Below are positions 8,161-17,097 of a stretch of DNA of 52,729 nt, in pieces. Under the pieces are notes generated by a model. It was not told the origin of the DNA. It did not search any database and saw only the letters and a program-made list of their open reading frames with translations. A program made the translations under genes and the position numbers. The number at the start of each line of letters is the position of its first letter. Position 1 is the stretch's first letter. Source of the stretch: Sphingobium sp. GTDB taxonomy: Bacteria > Pseudomonadota > Alphaproteobacteria > Sphingomonadales > Sphingomonadaceae. The stretch covers positions 1-52,729 of the forward strand of contig JAGNYO010000012.1 in NCBI GenBank assembly GCA_017984895.1, written 5' to 3'.

Positions 8161-8937
8161 ATGACGACGATCCTCTATATTCTCGGGTCTACCCGGTCTG
8201 GCACTTCGGCGCTGCGCAACGCGATCGCGGGTACGCGCTATAAGGGATATGGCGAAGGCCATCTCGTGCCGATCTTATCGGAAATCATCGGTTCGGTTCG
8301 CCGGAACGGCAAAGCCGGTCTGGGCGTGGATGTGCCCGGAAACGGATTATCGGGCCTCAAAGCGGATGATCTGATCAAGGCGCTGTTTGCAGGTTATGAA
8401 GAGTATCTTTCGGATCAACTGCATGCCACGCATATCGTGGATAAAACCCCCACGATCGCACCGATCCTCGCCACGCCCGATCTGGCCGCCTATCATAGCA
8501 ATGCGAAATTCATTCATTGCTCCCGCCGCCATCTCGACAACATCCAGTCCAAGGTGACCAAGTTCCCTGACAAGTCACTGGAAAATCATGCGCGGGAATG
8601 GACCGACTGCCATCAGGCCTGGTTTGCTGCCCGGCAGACACTCGAAAATCGGGGACAGGAGTTTTTGGAGGTCAATTTCTACCAGATGGCCGCAGACCCG
8701 TCGGGCGTCGCAAGGAAGATTGGCGAATATCTCGAGCTTGATCCCGAAGAAATCCGGTATGTTGAAAACTATCTCCATTCGCAACGTCCGCAGGCGAAGA
8801 AGGACCGCGACCTGACCCAGTTTCTGAAACTCAGCGAAATGCACTGGAGCGAGGCTGACAAGCTCCGCTTCATGGAAATAACATCCCATGTTGGCCGTGC
8901 TTTGGGATATGGGCTGGAGCATTATTACGAAGCGTAG
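8161..8937 (+). CDS. PAPS-dependent sulfotransferase-like protein
   Basis: A 258-residue P-loop protein beginning MTTILYILGSTRSGTSALRN, where GSTRSGTSA (9-17) is the 5'-phosphosulfate-binding loop. NAKFIHCSRRHLDNIQSK (from 114) matches the 3'-phosphate-binding motif with Arg122/Arg123. This is the Sulfotransfer_1/3 fold, moving sulfate from PAPS to a hydroxyl or amine, most often on a sugar. It starts 13 bases after the GT4 gene with AAAGGCGG ahead of the ATG, so it is probably the last gene of the operon. The likely acceptor is a sugar placed by one of the two upstream transferases; that is inference. Confidence 0.82.
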   Translation: MTTILYILGSTRSGTSALRNAIAGTRYKGYGEGHLVPILSEIIGSVRRNGKAGLGVDVPGNGLSGLKADDLIKALFAGYEEYLSDQLHATHIVDKTPTIAPILATPDLAAYHSNAKFIHCSRRHLDNIQSKVTKFPDKSLENHAREWTDCHQAWFAARQTLENRGQEFLEVNFYQMAADPSGVARKIGEYLELDPEEIRYVENYLHSQRPQAKKDRDLTQFLKLSEMHWSEADKLRFMEITSHVGRALGYGLEHYYEA

Positions 8938-8957
8938 ATCTCCATAGGGCTAAACTA

Positions 8958-9038
8958 ATGGAGAAGAAGTTCTGGATCATCCCGGATTGGAGGATGAAAA
9001 TGCGACAGGCGCATGCGGTATGTTCTCATATCGCTTAA
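8958..9038 (+). other. Possible 26-codon small ORF after the sulfotransferase gene
   Basis: ATG at 8958 to TAA at 9036-9038 encodes 26 residues, starting MEKKFWIIPDWRMKMRQAH and containing one Cys. No convincing ribosome binding site precedes it. It lies in the 116-base gap between two convergent genes. It may be chance. Nothing else (no clear terminator) was seen in this gap. Confidence 0.15.
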
Positions 9039-9053
9039 CCCTTAGCTTCAATC

Positions 9054-9581
9054 CTAGCTTTCCTTGAGGCGCGGCATCAGCTCTACGAAGTTGCAGGGAC
9101 GGTAACGACTATCGAGCTGGGTGGCGAGGATGCCATCCCATCCGTCTTTCACCGCGCCGGTGCTGCCCGGCAGAGCAAAGATATAGGTGCCGTTCGCGAC
9201 CCCGGCGCAGGCGCGTGACTGGATCGTTGATGTGCCGATCTGCTGATAGCTGATCCAGCGGAACAGTTCACCAAAGCCGGGAATATCCTTTTCAACCACC
9301 TGTGCAATTGCTTCGGGCGTGACATCCCGCCCAGTGACGCCGGTGCCGCCTGTGGTCACGATGCAGTCCACATTCGGGTCAGTAATCCATTCGCGAAGCC
9401 GTTCGACGATACGCTCCACATCATCCACCTCTATCGCGCGGGCGGCAAGTTCATGCCCTGAGTCATGAATCCGTTCCACCAGAAGGTCGCCGGAGCGGTC
9501 GTCATGCAGGCCGCGGGTGTCCGATATAGTCAGCAGCGCGATGCGGACCGGCAGGAATACGGCATTTTCGTCAATTGGCAT
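9054..9581 (-). CDS. moaB: Molybdenum cofactor biosynthesis protein B (MoaB/MogA family)
   Basis: A cytoplasmic 175-residue molybdopterin adenylyltransferase-type protein, which activates molybdopterin with AMP before molybdenum insertion. Seen: RIALLTISDTRG near the N-terminus, VTTGGTGVTGRDVTPEAI (the nucleotide-binding TGGTG loop) and LPGSTGAVKDGWDGIL. Start chosen at the ATG MPIDENAV, 11 bases after the lytic transglycosylase stop; a longer frame would run into that gene. It is third in the minus-strand set UDG - lytic transglycosylase - moaB, with no obvious functional link to its neighbours and no other moa genes here. Confidence 0.9.
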   Translation of the reverse strand: MPIDENAVFLPVRIALLTISDTRGLHDDRSGDLLVERIHDSGHELAARAIEVDDVERIVERLREWITDPNVDCIVTTGGTGVTGRDVTPEAIAQVVEKDIPGFGELFRWISYQQIGTSTIQSRACAGVANGTYIFALPGSTGAVKDGWDGILATQLDSRYRPCNFVELMPRLKES

Positions 9582-9592
9582 TGATTGCTGCC

Positions 9593-11332
9593 CTATCGGC
9601 TGATGCGGTAGCTCAGTTGCACGGGCTTGCCGTTTCGTATGGTAGGGAAAGCGGGCCATTTACCCTGCGCCATTGCGGTGAGGGCCTCAGCCTTGCTATC
9701 CGCGCGTAGTTCATACATCCAGTAATTGCGCATCACGATGTTCACATAGGCGCGGGTTTCATAATAGGGCAGCGATTCCATGAAGAGGAGCGGGTCGCCA
9801 TTGTCGCGCACCTGGGAGTTCCAGCGCTCGACCGGGGCAGGCCCGGCATTATAGGCGGCCATCACTTTGGGCAGCAATCCACCAGTCGCCTTCATGTCGC
9901 GCAATTGCTCCAAATAGCGCTGGCCATATTCCATGTTGGTAGAGGGGACGGAAAGGCGGACGGCGCTGACGCTTTCCCCCGCGACCAGCCGTGCTGTGCC
10001 GGGCATCACCTGCATTAACCCACGCGCGCCGGCGGGGCTGACGGCATCGGTGCGAAAGCCGGATTCCTGCAAGGCGTGGGCAAAGACCAGTGCTGGGTCC
10101 ACGCGCCAGCCGCCGTCGGGGGTCCAGCTCGGCCGGGGAAATCTGCCAAAGCTGCCGCCATTATGCCCGGCAGGGCCGCGCTGAGCCAGCCATATCTGCG
10201 TGGTCGGCAGGTCCAGCGTATCGGTAAGTGCAAGGAGCGAATCATAATCGCGCAGTGTGCCGATGGCAGCCTGATGACGCAGCAACTGGTCGGCCATGTC
10301 ATTTTCGCCGATATCATGCAGCGCCAGCGCGGCCTTGACGGCGGGCTTGTCGAGAATGATGGCGGAACGCATCGGGTTGATGGCTGCCTGTGGCGCCTCA
10401 ATGCCGAGGGTTTCGCGCGCCAGCATGCCGTAGAATGTGTCTCCGCGTTGCGCCGCGCGCTTGAGCAGTGCCGCTACTTTGCCGGGCTGTCCTGCGTTCA
10501 TCCATGCTCGGGCCGCCCAATAGGAACCCGCCGCGCGCATATCGTCGTTTGAGGCCCGGCCCGCCACCTGCTCGAAGGCGACGGCTGCGGCGCGCGCGTC
10601 CTGCTGACGCCAGTGGGCGAGGCCGATGGTCCACTGTGCCTGCACCACCCAGTCACCGGATGAGCCTGTATCCACCGCACGACTGGCAAGGCGCAGCGCA
10701 TTGCCGTCGTCATTGCCGATATAATAGGCCCAGGCCACCCTTTGACGCGCTTCGGCAAGGCCATCGGGCGAGAGCGTGACTTCAAGTTCCGGAGTGATCA
10801 GCGCTTCGGCAGTGCCGGGGGTGTCCGCCTTGATATAGGGCTGGATCTGCGCGACCAGGGCTTGCGCCGCGGCATCTTCCCTCACGGTAGGGGTATATTG
10901 CCGTCTCGGTGCGGCGCCGAGCCATACCAGTTTCTGCACCTGCGGGCCATCGGGCAGCAATTCCGCGCCGCGCTTCTTCGCCATGCGGGAGAGCTGCTCC
11001 GCATGCGGGAGCCAGCTGGCCTTGTTCATCAGGTCCAGAATATCGAACAGCTCGGTTTTGGGAGAATTTTTCGCGGTGTAGAGCGTAGCGAGCGCGACGG
11101 CGCGGACGGGGTCATCCTTGTCCAGTGCTCCGATCCGGGTTTTCACCTCGGCCCAGTTAGCGGCGCGCAAAGCGGCAAAGGTGGCGCGGTAGGTGTCCTG
11201 CACGGAAAGCGGAGAAACGGCGCCTTGGGCATCCGCCATATTCTGCGGTGGCACTAGGGTTGGCTCCGCAAGGGCAGTTCCCGCGTGAAAGGCCAGCGTA
11301 CTGGCCCCGATTGCCATCAAAAATCTTTTCAC
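9593..11332 (-). CDS. Soluble lytic murein transglycosylase (Slt70-like)
   Basis: A periplasmic enzyme of about 579 residues that cleaves the MurNAc-GlcNAc bond with formation of 1,6-anhydro-muropeptides. A signal peptide is visible (KRFLMAIGASTLAFHAGTAL then AE). A long helical superhelix rich in Ala follows. The C-terminal GEWL-like domain holds the catalytic Glu in ALQESGFRTDAVSPAGARG, then LMQVMPGTA and AYNAGPAPVERW. The GTG start at 11332 overlaps the UDG stop (GTGA), so the two are translationally coupled. The muropeptides it makes are the substrates of AmpG-type permeases; an AmpG-like gene is found at 31579. Confidence 0.9.
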   Translation of the reverse strand: MKRFLMAIGASTLAFHAGTALAEPTLVPPQNMADAQGAVSPLSVQDTYRATFAALRAANWAEVKTRIGALDKDDPVRAVALATLYTAKNSPKTELFDILDLMNKASWLPHAEQLSRMAKKRGAELLPDGPQVQKLVWLGAAPRRQYTPTVREDAAAQALVAQIQPYIKADTPGTAEALITPELEVTLSPDGLAEARQRVAWAYYIGNDDGNALRLASRAVDTGSSGDWVVQAQWTIGLAHWRQQDARAAAVAFEQVAGRASNDDMRAAGSYWAARAWMNAGQPGKVAALLKRAAQRGDTFYGMLARETLGIEAPQAAINPMRSAIILDKPAVKAALALHDIGENDMADQLLRHQAAIGTLRDYDSLLALTDTLDLPTTQIWLAQRGPAGHNGGSFGRFPRPSWTPDGGWRVDPALVFAHALQESGFRTDAVSPAGARGLMQVMPGTARLVAGESVSAVRLSVPSTNMEYGQRYLEQLRDMKATGGLLPKVMAAYNAGPAPVERWNSQVRDNGDPLLFMESLPYYETRAYVNIVMRNYWMYELRADSKAEALTAMAQGKWPAFPTIRNGKPVQLSYRISR

Positions 11333-12057
11333 TGTCCCCAATCCCTGACCAGTTCCCGCAGGGCGCGCCACGCGCCCGCCTTTGCCAATGGCTGCCCCAG
11401 CATTAGCCTTGGATGCGCAATCGCAACCGTTGGAACGATGCCGCCCGAATGGTTAACAAAGGGTAAATTTTTAATAACATCAAGACCATTGACCGGACTC
11501 AGGGCACGGTTCGCCTGATCTCCCAGCATTAGCAAGGATTGCGGTGAAACGAGGCTGATATGGTGGCGCATCCGCTCGGTCAGCGTAGAAAGCGCCTCGG
11601 CGTCAATCATGCCGCCCGCCGGGGCAATGATGCTAAGCGTGGCGATATAACATTCGGAAAGGCTAAGGCCGATCGTTTTCAGCATGCGCTCGACGAGGCG
11701 CATGCCCGCTGAATCAAAGGGAGCGCCCCGTTCGCTGGCGGCAGCATCTGGCGCGTGAACCAGGATCATCAGGCGCGCAGCCGCCGGCCCCGCAGGTAAT
11801 ATGCGCGGGCCGGGCCACCCGGCTTCGGGCAAATCTGGCGCATTGGCGAGATAATCGTGAAACGCGTCGAGGTTGGCAGGCAAGCCTCCGTGCGCGGAGA
11901 GGGCAGGGTGCACCGGTGCGGAGTGTGTCGTGGCCAGCTTCGGCTTCAGCCAGTTGACCGGGCTTTCACAGACTGCACAGTCTACCCCTGCCAGCGACCA
12001 CCACGCAAGCAGACCCTCCGCCTGCGCCTTGCAGGAGGAGGCTAACGCCGCATTCAT
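11329..12057 (-). CDS. Uracil-DNA glycosylase family protein
   Basis: About 242 residues. The C-terminal two thirds match the UDG superfamily of the family-4/5 kind: RLMILVHAPDAAASERGAPF carries the substrate-pocket region, a central stretch SLLMLGDQANRAL follows, then IAHPRLMLGQP as the HPxxLL-type leucine-loop motif. Expected role is removal of uracil from DNA. The N-terminal Cys residues do not clearly match the Fe-S pattern of family 4, so activity is uncertain. I chose the ATG giving MNAALASSC (GGGG about 11 bases upstream); ATGs 18 and 36 bases further up are possible but fall on the predicted promoter. Confidence 0.75.
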   Translation of the reverse strand: MNAALASSCKAQAEGLLAWWSLAGVDCAVCESPVNWLKPKLATTHSAPVHPALSAHGGLPANLDAFHDYLANAPDLPEAGWPGPRILPAGPAAARLMILVHAPDAAASERGAPFDSAGMRLVERMLKTIGLSLSECYIATLSIIAPAGGMIDAEALSTLTERMRHHISLVSPQSLLMLGDQANRALSPVNGLDVIKNLPFVNHSGGIVPTVAIAHPRLMLGQPLAKAGAWRALRELVRDWGQ

Positions 12058-12095
12058 ATCATGAGTCCCCGCCATAGGCACGCATAGGCGCATGG

Positions 12096-12113
12096 CTTGA
12101 CGAATGCGTCAAG
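12096..12113. promoter_or_regulatory. Perfect palindrome CTTGACG-AATG-CGTCAAG between divergent genes
   Basis: A 7+7 inverted repeat with a 4-base centre lies between the UDG gene (minus) and the ETF-QO gene (plus). Each arm contains TTGACG, a good -35 box. On the minus strand TTGACG is followed after 17-18 bases by GCCTAT/CCTATG, placing transcription about 20 bases before the UDG start. It may be an operator over a promoter, or simply two facing -35 boxes. Confidence 0.35.
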
Positions 12114-12203
12114 AAGGGTCATCGCGCCAGAGTGTTAAACTGTTGGAACGGCGCGCTGGCCTGAGATGCGGCGAGCTGAGGCGCGATGCCGAATGGAGGC
12201 AAT

Positions 12204-13856
12204 ATGAGCGAACGCGAATCCATGCCCTATGATGTTGTGATTGTCGGCGGAGGCCCGGCGGGCTTGTCTGCGGCGATCCGGCTGAAACAACTGGCTAACG
12301 AGACGGGGAAGGAGATTGCGGTCTGTATCCTCGAAAAAGGATCAGAGATCGGCGCGCATATACTTTCAGGCGCGGTAATCGATCCGCGCGCACTTGATGA
12401 GCTGCTACCCGAATGGCGCGAGATGGGCTGCCCGCTCGCTGAGGTGCCAGTGACGGACAACCGGCATTGGTTCCTCACCAAAACTGGTAAGGTGGCGATG
12501 CCGCATATCTTCACGCCCAAGTTCATGCATAATGAGGACACTTATACCGGCTCGCTGGGCAGCTTGTGCCGGTGGCTGGCGGAACAGGCTGAGGGACTCG
12601 GCGTCGAGGTATTCCCCGGCTTCCCCGCGGCGGAAATCCTCTATAACGAGGATGGCTCGGTCAAGGGCGTGGCAACGGGCGATATGGGAGTCGCGCGGGA
12701 TGGCAGCCACAAGGGCGATTATCAGCCGGGCATGGAGCTGCACGGACGCTATACCCTGTTTGCCGAAGGCGCGCGCGGCCACCTGACCAAGCAGCTCAAG
12801 GCGAAGTTCGATCTTGAGGCGAATTGCGAGCCGCAGGTCTATGGTCTTGGCATGAAGGAGCTGTGGGATATTGACCCTGCCAAGCACCAACCCGGCCTTG
12901 TTATTCATACACAGGGATGGCCACTCACGGATGCCTATGGCGGCGGGTTCCTCTATCATCAGGCTAACGGGCAGGTGGCGCTGGGCTTCGTGGTAGGGCT
13001 GTCCTACCGCAACCCGCACCTCTATCCGTTCGAGGAATTTCAGCGGTGGAAGCAGCACCCGGAAATCCGCAAGTTCCTCGAGGGCGGCAAGCGCGTGTCC
13101 TACGGCGCACGCGCGATCAACGAGGGCGGCTGGCAGTCCGTGCCGAAGCTGGAGTTCCCCGGCGGCGCGCTGATCGGCTGTTCGGCGGGCTTCGTCAATG
13201 TGCCGCGTATCAAGGGCACGCACACCGCAATGAAATCCGGCATGCTGGCGGCGGAGAGCGTGTTCGAGGCGGTGACAGCGGACCGCGCGGGCGATGAACT
13301 GGGCAGCTATGAGAACACGCTGCGGCAAAGCTGGATTGCGGACGAACTGCAACTGGTGAAAAATGCCGAGCCTGCCGTCTCGAAGTTTGGCGGCACGCTG
13401 GGCACCATCCTCGCTGGTATAGACATGTGGATGCGCACGCTGAAGATAGGCTTGCCTATCACGATGAAGCACAAGCCCGATTATGCCAAGCTGTGGCGCA
13501 AGGAGCATTGCCCGAAGATCGACTATCCCAAGCCCGATGGCGTCATCAGCTTCGATCGGCTGTCCTCGGTGTTCCTCTCCAACACCAATCATGAGGAGGA
13601 TCAGCCCTGCCATCTTCAGCTCAAGGACCCGTCAATCCCTATCAGCTATAACCTGCCGCTCTATGACGAACCGGCGCAGCGTTATTGTCCGGCAGGTGTC
13701 TATGAGGTCGTAGGGGTGGACGAGGGCAATCCCCGCTTCCAGATCAACGCGCAGAACTGCGTCCATTGCAAGACATGCGACATCAAGGACCCGACCCAGA
13801 ACATCAACTGGGTAACGCCGGAAGGTGGCGGTGGTCCCAACTATCCGAACATGTGA
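12204..13856 (+). CDS. Electron transfer flavoprotein-ubiquinone oxidoreductase
   Basis: A membrane-associated FAD and [4Fe-4S] enzyme of about 550 residues. It passes electrons from ETF, and so from acyl-CoA dehydrogenases, to ubiquinone. Seen: FAD-binding YDVVIVGGGPAGLSAAIRLK at the N-terminus, GARGHLTKQL, GGALIGCSAGFVNVPRIKGT in the middle, and the C-terminal cluster region YCPAGVYE ... NCVHCKTCDIKDP. The C-terminus GGGPNYPNM is typical. The ATG at 12204 has GGAGG four bases upstream and is preferred over the ATG at 12186. It could serve the acyl-CoA dehydrogenase at 22885. Confidence 0.95.
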   Translation: MSERESMPYDVVIVGGGPAGLSAAIRLKQLANETGKEIAVCILEKGSEIGAHILSGAVIDPRALDELLPEWREMGCPLAEVPVTDNRHWFLTKTGKVAMPHIFTPKFMHNEDTYTGSLGSLCRWLAEQAEGLGVEVFPGFPAAEILYNEDGSVKGVATGDMGVARDGSHKGDYQPGMELHGRYTLFAEGARGHLTKQLKAKFDLEANCEPQVYGLGMKELWDIDPAKHQPGLVIHTQGWPLTDAYGGGFLYHQANGQVALGFVVGLSYRNPHLYPFEEFQRWKQHPEIRKFLEGGKRVSYGARAINEGGWQSVPKLEFPGGALIGCSAGFVNVPRIKGTHTAMKSGMLAAESVFEAVTADRAGDELGSYENTLRQSWIADELQLVKNAEPAVSKFGGTLGTILAGIDMWMRTLKIGLPITMKHKPDYAKLWRKEHCPKIDYPKPDGVISFDRLSSVFLSNTNHEEDQPCHLQLKDPSIPISYNLPLYDEPAQRYCPAGVYEVVGVDEGNPRFQINAQNCVHCKTCDIKDPTQNINWVTPEGGGGPNYPNM

Positions 13857-13866
13857 GCGAACGCGG

Positions 13867-15510
13867 ATGATGCGGCAGGCGCGAGGATTGCTGACGACCG
13901 TGCTGGCGCTGCTGGTCGCGCAGCCCGTGCTGGCGACATCGGGCGGCAAGGTGGGCCTCGATGGGCAGCGGCTGGATGCCTATGTGCAAGCGCGCATGGC
14001 CGAAGGCGACGGCGCCTTGAGGGATGCTGCGCGCAGCTATGCACAGGCGCTTATGCTCGATCCCGCCAGCCCCGAGGTGGCCCGGCGCGCCTATCGTCAG
14101 GCGATGCTGGCGGGAGACAGGGCGCTGGCGCTTAAGGCCGCGCTGCTGCTTGATGAGGACGGGATGCTACCGCCAGACGGCGTGGTGTTGTTGCTCGCCG
14201 ATGCGCTGGAGCGGGGCAGATGGAAAGAGGCGCGCACCCTGTTGGAGCGGATCGAGCGGGAGGGCAATTTCGCCTTCATCGTGCCATTTATGCAGAGCTG
14301 GGTGTCGATGAAGGATGGCCCATACGATCCTCCGGTAGTGCCGGTGGACAAGCCCTATGCGGTGTTTGCGGTGCGCTATCTGGAGGAGCAGTTGCTGCTT
14401 CAGCGTCTGGCGCTGGGCGATGCGGCAGGCGCGGCGGATACCTATATGCAGGCGCGGGCGCGCGGCACCGCCTTCGGTCCGGCGCAGCACGCGGCGATCG
14501 CGGCGCGCTTCGCTATGCTGGGCAGGTCGGATATCGCGCAGGACGCCAAAGCTGAGGGCGGGGCGGCGGGCAAGGGATGCGCGGCGCCAGCAGAGGCGTT
14601 CACTCCACAATATGGCCTTTCCAAGCTGCTGTATCGCCTCGCGCTCGATCTCATCGGCCAGGGCGAACCGGGCGCAACCTTGAGTATCTCGCGGCTGGCG
14701 GGCTTTGCCGACAAGGCGGATGACGACGCGCGCCTGCTCGTTGCCCGTGCGGCACTGGTTGCCGAGCTGCCGGACGAGGCGCGCAGCGAGACGGAGAAGA
14801 TCGGCACCTGTTCCCCGGCCTATCATGAGGCGCAATCCGTGCGCCTGAGTGCGATGATTGCCGCAGGTGATGATGCGGAGGCCGTAACGGAGGCGCGACG
14901 GCTGGCGGGGGATGCGCGTGGCCAGCGTCTGCTCGGCGATATGCTGGTGCAGACCGGCGATCCGAGGGGTGCGGTGGCTGCCTATGGCCGCGCGCGCGCG
15001 CAGATGCAGGATAAGGACGACCCGGCGCTGCTGTTGCAGCTCGCCGCCGCGCATGAGCAGGCGGGCGACTGGGCGGCAGCAAAGCCTCTGCTCGAAAAAG
15101 TAGTGGAACGTGCGCCTGATAGTGCCGCCGCGTTGAACTATCTGGGCTATGCGATGGCCGACCGGGGAGAAGAAGTGGCGCGCGCCATCGCCCTCCTGGA
15201 ACGGGCCAACCGCATCGCCCCGCGCCAGCCTGCTTTTATCGACAGCCTAGGCTGGGCATTGTTCAAGGCAGGGCAGGCCGACAAGGCGCTCCCCCTCATC
15301 GAGGGCGCGGTGGCTGCCGCACCCGGCAATCCCGAGATCAACGAGCATCTGGGCGATATATTGTGGGCACTGGGGCGACATTTCGAGGCGCGGGCAGCAT
15401 GGCGGGCAGCGCTTGCCGGGCTGGACAAGGGCGAGAATGACGCAAAGGTCCGTACCCGCCTGACAAGCAAGCTCGATGTGGGTGCGGGGTTCCCTTCGCC
15501 CACGTCATGA
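13867..15510 (+). CDS. Secreted tetratricopeptide-repeat protein
   Basis: About 547 residues with a signal peptide (RQARGLLTTVLALLVAQ, cut near VLA-TSGG) and TPR-like helical repeats through most of the length. The clearest are near the C-terminus (AALNYLGYAMADRGEEVARA, PAFIDSLGWALFKAGQADKA, NPEINEHLGDILWALGRHFE). Probably periplasmic. The last repeats (LGYxxxDRG, DSLGWxxF, HLGDxxWxLGR) are the signature of a TPR group widespread in alphaproteobacteria with no firm function. Ends with an ATGA overlap into ispE. Double ATG at 13867/13870 makes the start slightly uncertain. Confidence 0.85.
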   Translation: MMRQARGLLTTVLALLVAQPVLATSGGKVGLDGQRLDAYVQARMAEGDGALRDAARSYAQALMLDPASPEVARRAYRQAMLAGDRALALKAALLLDEDGMLPPDGVVLLLADALERGRWKEARTLLERIEREGNFAFIVPFMQSWVSMKDGPYDPPVVPVDKPYAVFAVRYLEEQLLLQRLALGDAAGAADTYMQARARGTAFGPAQHAAIAARFAMLGRSDIAQDAKAEGGAAGKGCAAPAEAFTPQYGLSKLLYRLALDLIGQGEPGATLSISRLAGFADKADDDARLLVARAALVAELPDEARSETEKIGTCSPAYHEAQSVRLSAMIAAGDDAEAVTEARRLAGDARGQRLLGDMLVQTGDPRGAVAAYGRARAQMQDKDDPALLLQLAAAHEQAGDWAAAKPLLEKVVERAPDSAAALNYLGYAMADRGEEVARAIALLERANRIAPRQPAFIDSLGWALFKAGQADKALPLIEGAVAAAPGNPEINEHLGDILWALGRHFEARAAWRAALAGLDKGENDAKVRTRLTSKLDVGAGFPSPTS

Positions 15511-16337
15511 CAGGCATCAACGAAACCGCCTATGCCAAGATCAACCTCGCGCTGCATGTCCGCGCGCGACGGCCTGATGGCTATCACGAGATCGAAACAT
15601 TGTTCGCCTTTTGCGCGGATGGAGACGAGATTGCGGTAGAACATGCGGCGGCGCTGACGCTCGGGATTTCAGGCCCTTTTGCGGCGGGATTGCCGGTAGA
15701 CGAAGGCAATCTCGTGCTGCGCGCCGCACAGGCGATGCAGGCGCATTTCAAGGTAGGCACTGGCGCACGGATCAGCCTCGACAAGCGCCTGCCGGTGGCG
15801 GCGGGGCTGGGAGGAGGATCGGCTGACGCAGCCGCCGTGGCGCGCGCGCTGAACCGGCTATGGCGGCTGGATGCATCTGATTCGGCGCTTTGTGCCGCGA
15901 TTGGCCCACTCGGCGCTGATGTGGCCGCCTGCATTGCATCACGGCCCGCCTTGGGGAAGGGCATGGGCGATCTCCTGTCGCCTGCACCAGCAGACATGCC
16001 TTTGCCGGGAACGCCCATTCTTCTCGTCAACCCGCTTAAGCCCTGCCTCACCGGGCCTGTCTATCAGGGGTGGGATGGCGCGGACCGCGGCTCGCTCGCT
16101 ATCGCCCGCTCGGGTTGGCGCAACGACCTGACGCCGGGCGCCGTCACTCTTGTGCCGGAAATCGGGTTGGCGCTTTATCTGCTGGATGAGCTGGGCACCA
16201 CGCAGCTCGCCCGGATGTCTGGCTCGGGCGCGACCTGCTTTGCGCTGTTTGCTGACGAGGCTGCGCGGGATGCGGCGCGCGCTGAAATTGCCGCCCAGCA
16301 ACCAGCTTGGTGGACATGCGCAAGCGTGCTGCGATGA
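15507..16337 (+). CDS. ispE: 4-diphosphocytidyl-2-C-methyl-D-erythritol kinase
   Basis: A 276-residue GHMP kinase of the non-mevalonate isoprenoid pathway, phosphorylating CDP-methylerythritol in the cytoplasm. Seen: AYAKINLALHVRARRPDGYHE at the N-terminus (Lys of the AKINL motif), the ATP loop LPVAAGLGGGSADAAA at about residue 90, and the C-terminal MSGSGATCFALF. ATGA overlaps with both neighbours suggest coupled translation. Length is normal for IspE. Confidence 0.95.
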   Translation: MTGINETAYAKINLALHVRARRPDGYHEIETLFAFCADGDEIAVEHAAALTLGISGPFAAGLPVDEGNLVLRAAQAMQAHFKVGTGARISLDKRLPVAAGLGGGSADAAAVARALNRLWRLDASDSALCAAIGPLGADVAACIASRPALGKGMGDLLSPAPADMPLPGTPILLVNPLKPCLTGPVYQGWDGADRGSLAIARSGWRNDLTPGAVTLVPEIGLALYLLDELGTTQLARMSGSGATCFALFADEAARDAARAEIAAQQPAWWTCASVLR

Positions 16338-17050
16338 GCGAAGCGTTCCGTATCCTGAACCAGGGCGATGCCCCGATCCTGATCGTCTCCGACCATGCCA
16401 GCAATCATGTGCCGGACGATATCGACCTTGGCATCGAGCCGATGCTGTTGGATCAGCATATCGCGTTCGATATCGGTGCCGCACAGGTATCCGCTATGCT
16501 GGCGGAGCGCCTTGGATGCACAGCGATCCTCGGAGGTATATCGCGGCTGGTGATAGATCTGAACCGCGAGGAGGACGCGCCGGGTCTGCTGGTTACCGCG
16601 AGCGATGGAAATGCAGTGCCGGGTAATCGCAGCGCCAGCGTTGAGGCGCGGCTTAATCGTTTCCATCGCCCCTATCATCGGGAGATCGAACGACTACTGA
16701 CGGACCTCGACCGACCGTTCATCCTGTCTGTGCACAGTTTCACACCGCGCCTAGCGACAGACCCGGCGCACCAGCGCCCATGGGAGATCGGCGTGCTGTA
16801 TAATGAGGATGACCAGGCGGCGCGGATCGCCATTCCGCTGCTGGAAAGTGCGGGTTTTATCGTGGGGGATCAATTGCCCTATTCGGGGCGCCAACTCAAT
16901 TACACTATGAACCGCCATGCTGAAGCCAATGGCATTCCCTATCTTGGTTTAGAATTGCGGCAGGACATAGCGGGCAGGACGGAAGGGCAGGCCCGCTATG
17001 CAAACATCCTTGCGCCAATAGTGGCGCAGTGCCGCGCGTTGCTTGCATAA
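16334..17050 (+). CDS. N-formylglutamate amidohydrolase family protein
   Basis: A 238-residue protein with the family's features: ILIVSDHASNHVPDD near the N-terminus (metal-binding Asp/His), LVIDLNREEDAPG, FHRPYHREIERLL, VHSFTP and a C-terminal GLELRQDI. Known members hydrolyse N-formyl-L-glutamate to formate and glutamate in histidine breakdown. No other hut genes are nearby, so the true substrate may be another N-acyl amino acid. The ATG at 16334 overlaps the ispE stop (ATGA). Confidence 0.85.
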   Translation: MSEAFRILNQGDAPILIVSDHASNHVPDDIDLGIEPMLLDQHIAFDIGAAQVSAMLAERLGCTAILGGISRLVIDLNREEDAPGLLVTASDGNAVPGNRSASVEARLNRFHRPYHREIERLLTDLDRPFILSVHSFTPRLATDPAHQRPWEIGVLYNEDDQAARIAIPLLESAGFIVGDQLPYSGRQLNYTMNRHAEANGIPYLGLELRQDIAGRTEGQARYANILAPIVAQCRALLA

Positions 17051-17097
17051 CACAGGCCAAGCGAATAGAGGCTGCCCCATTATTTAAGGGCAGAGTG

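Noticed and set aside
179..8937. Capsule or O-antigen synthesis cluster
   Set aside because: No polymerase, flippase, Wza/Wzc or nucleotide-sugar genes are present; the exporter is a type I secretion ABC protein, not a Wzm/Wzt pair.
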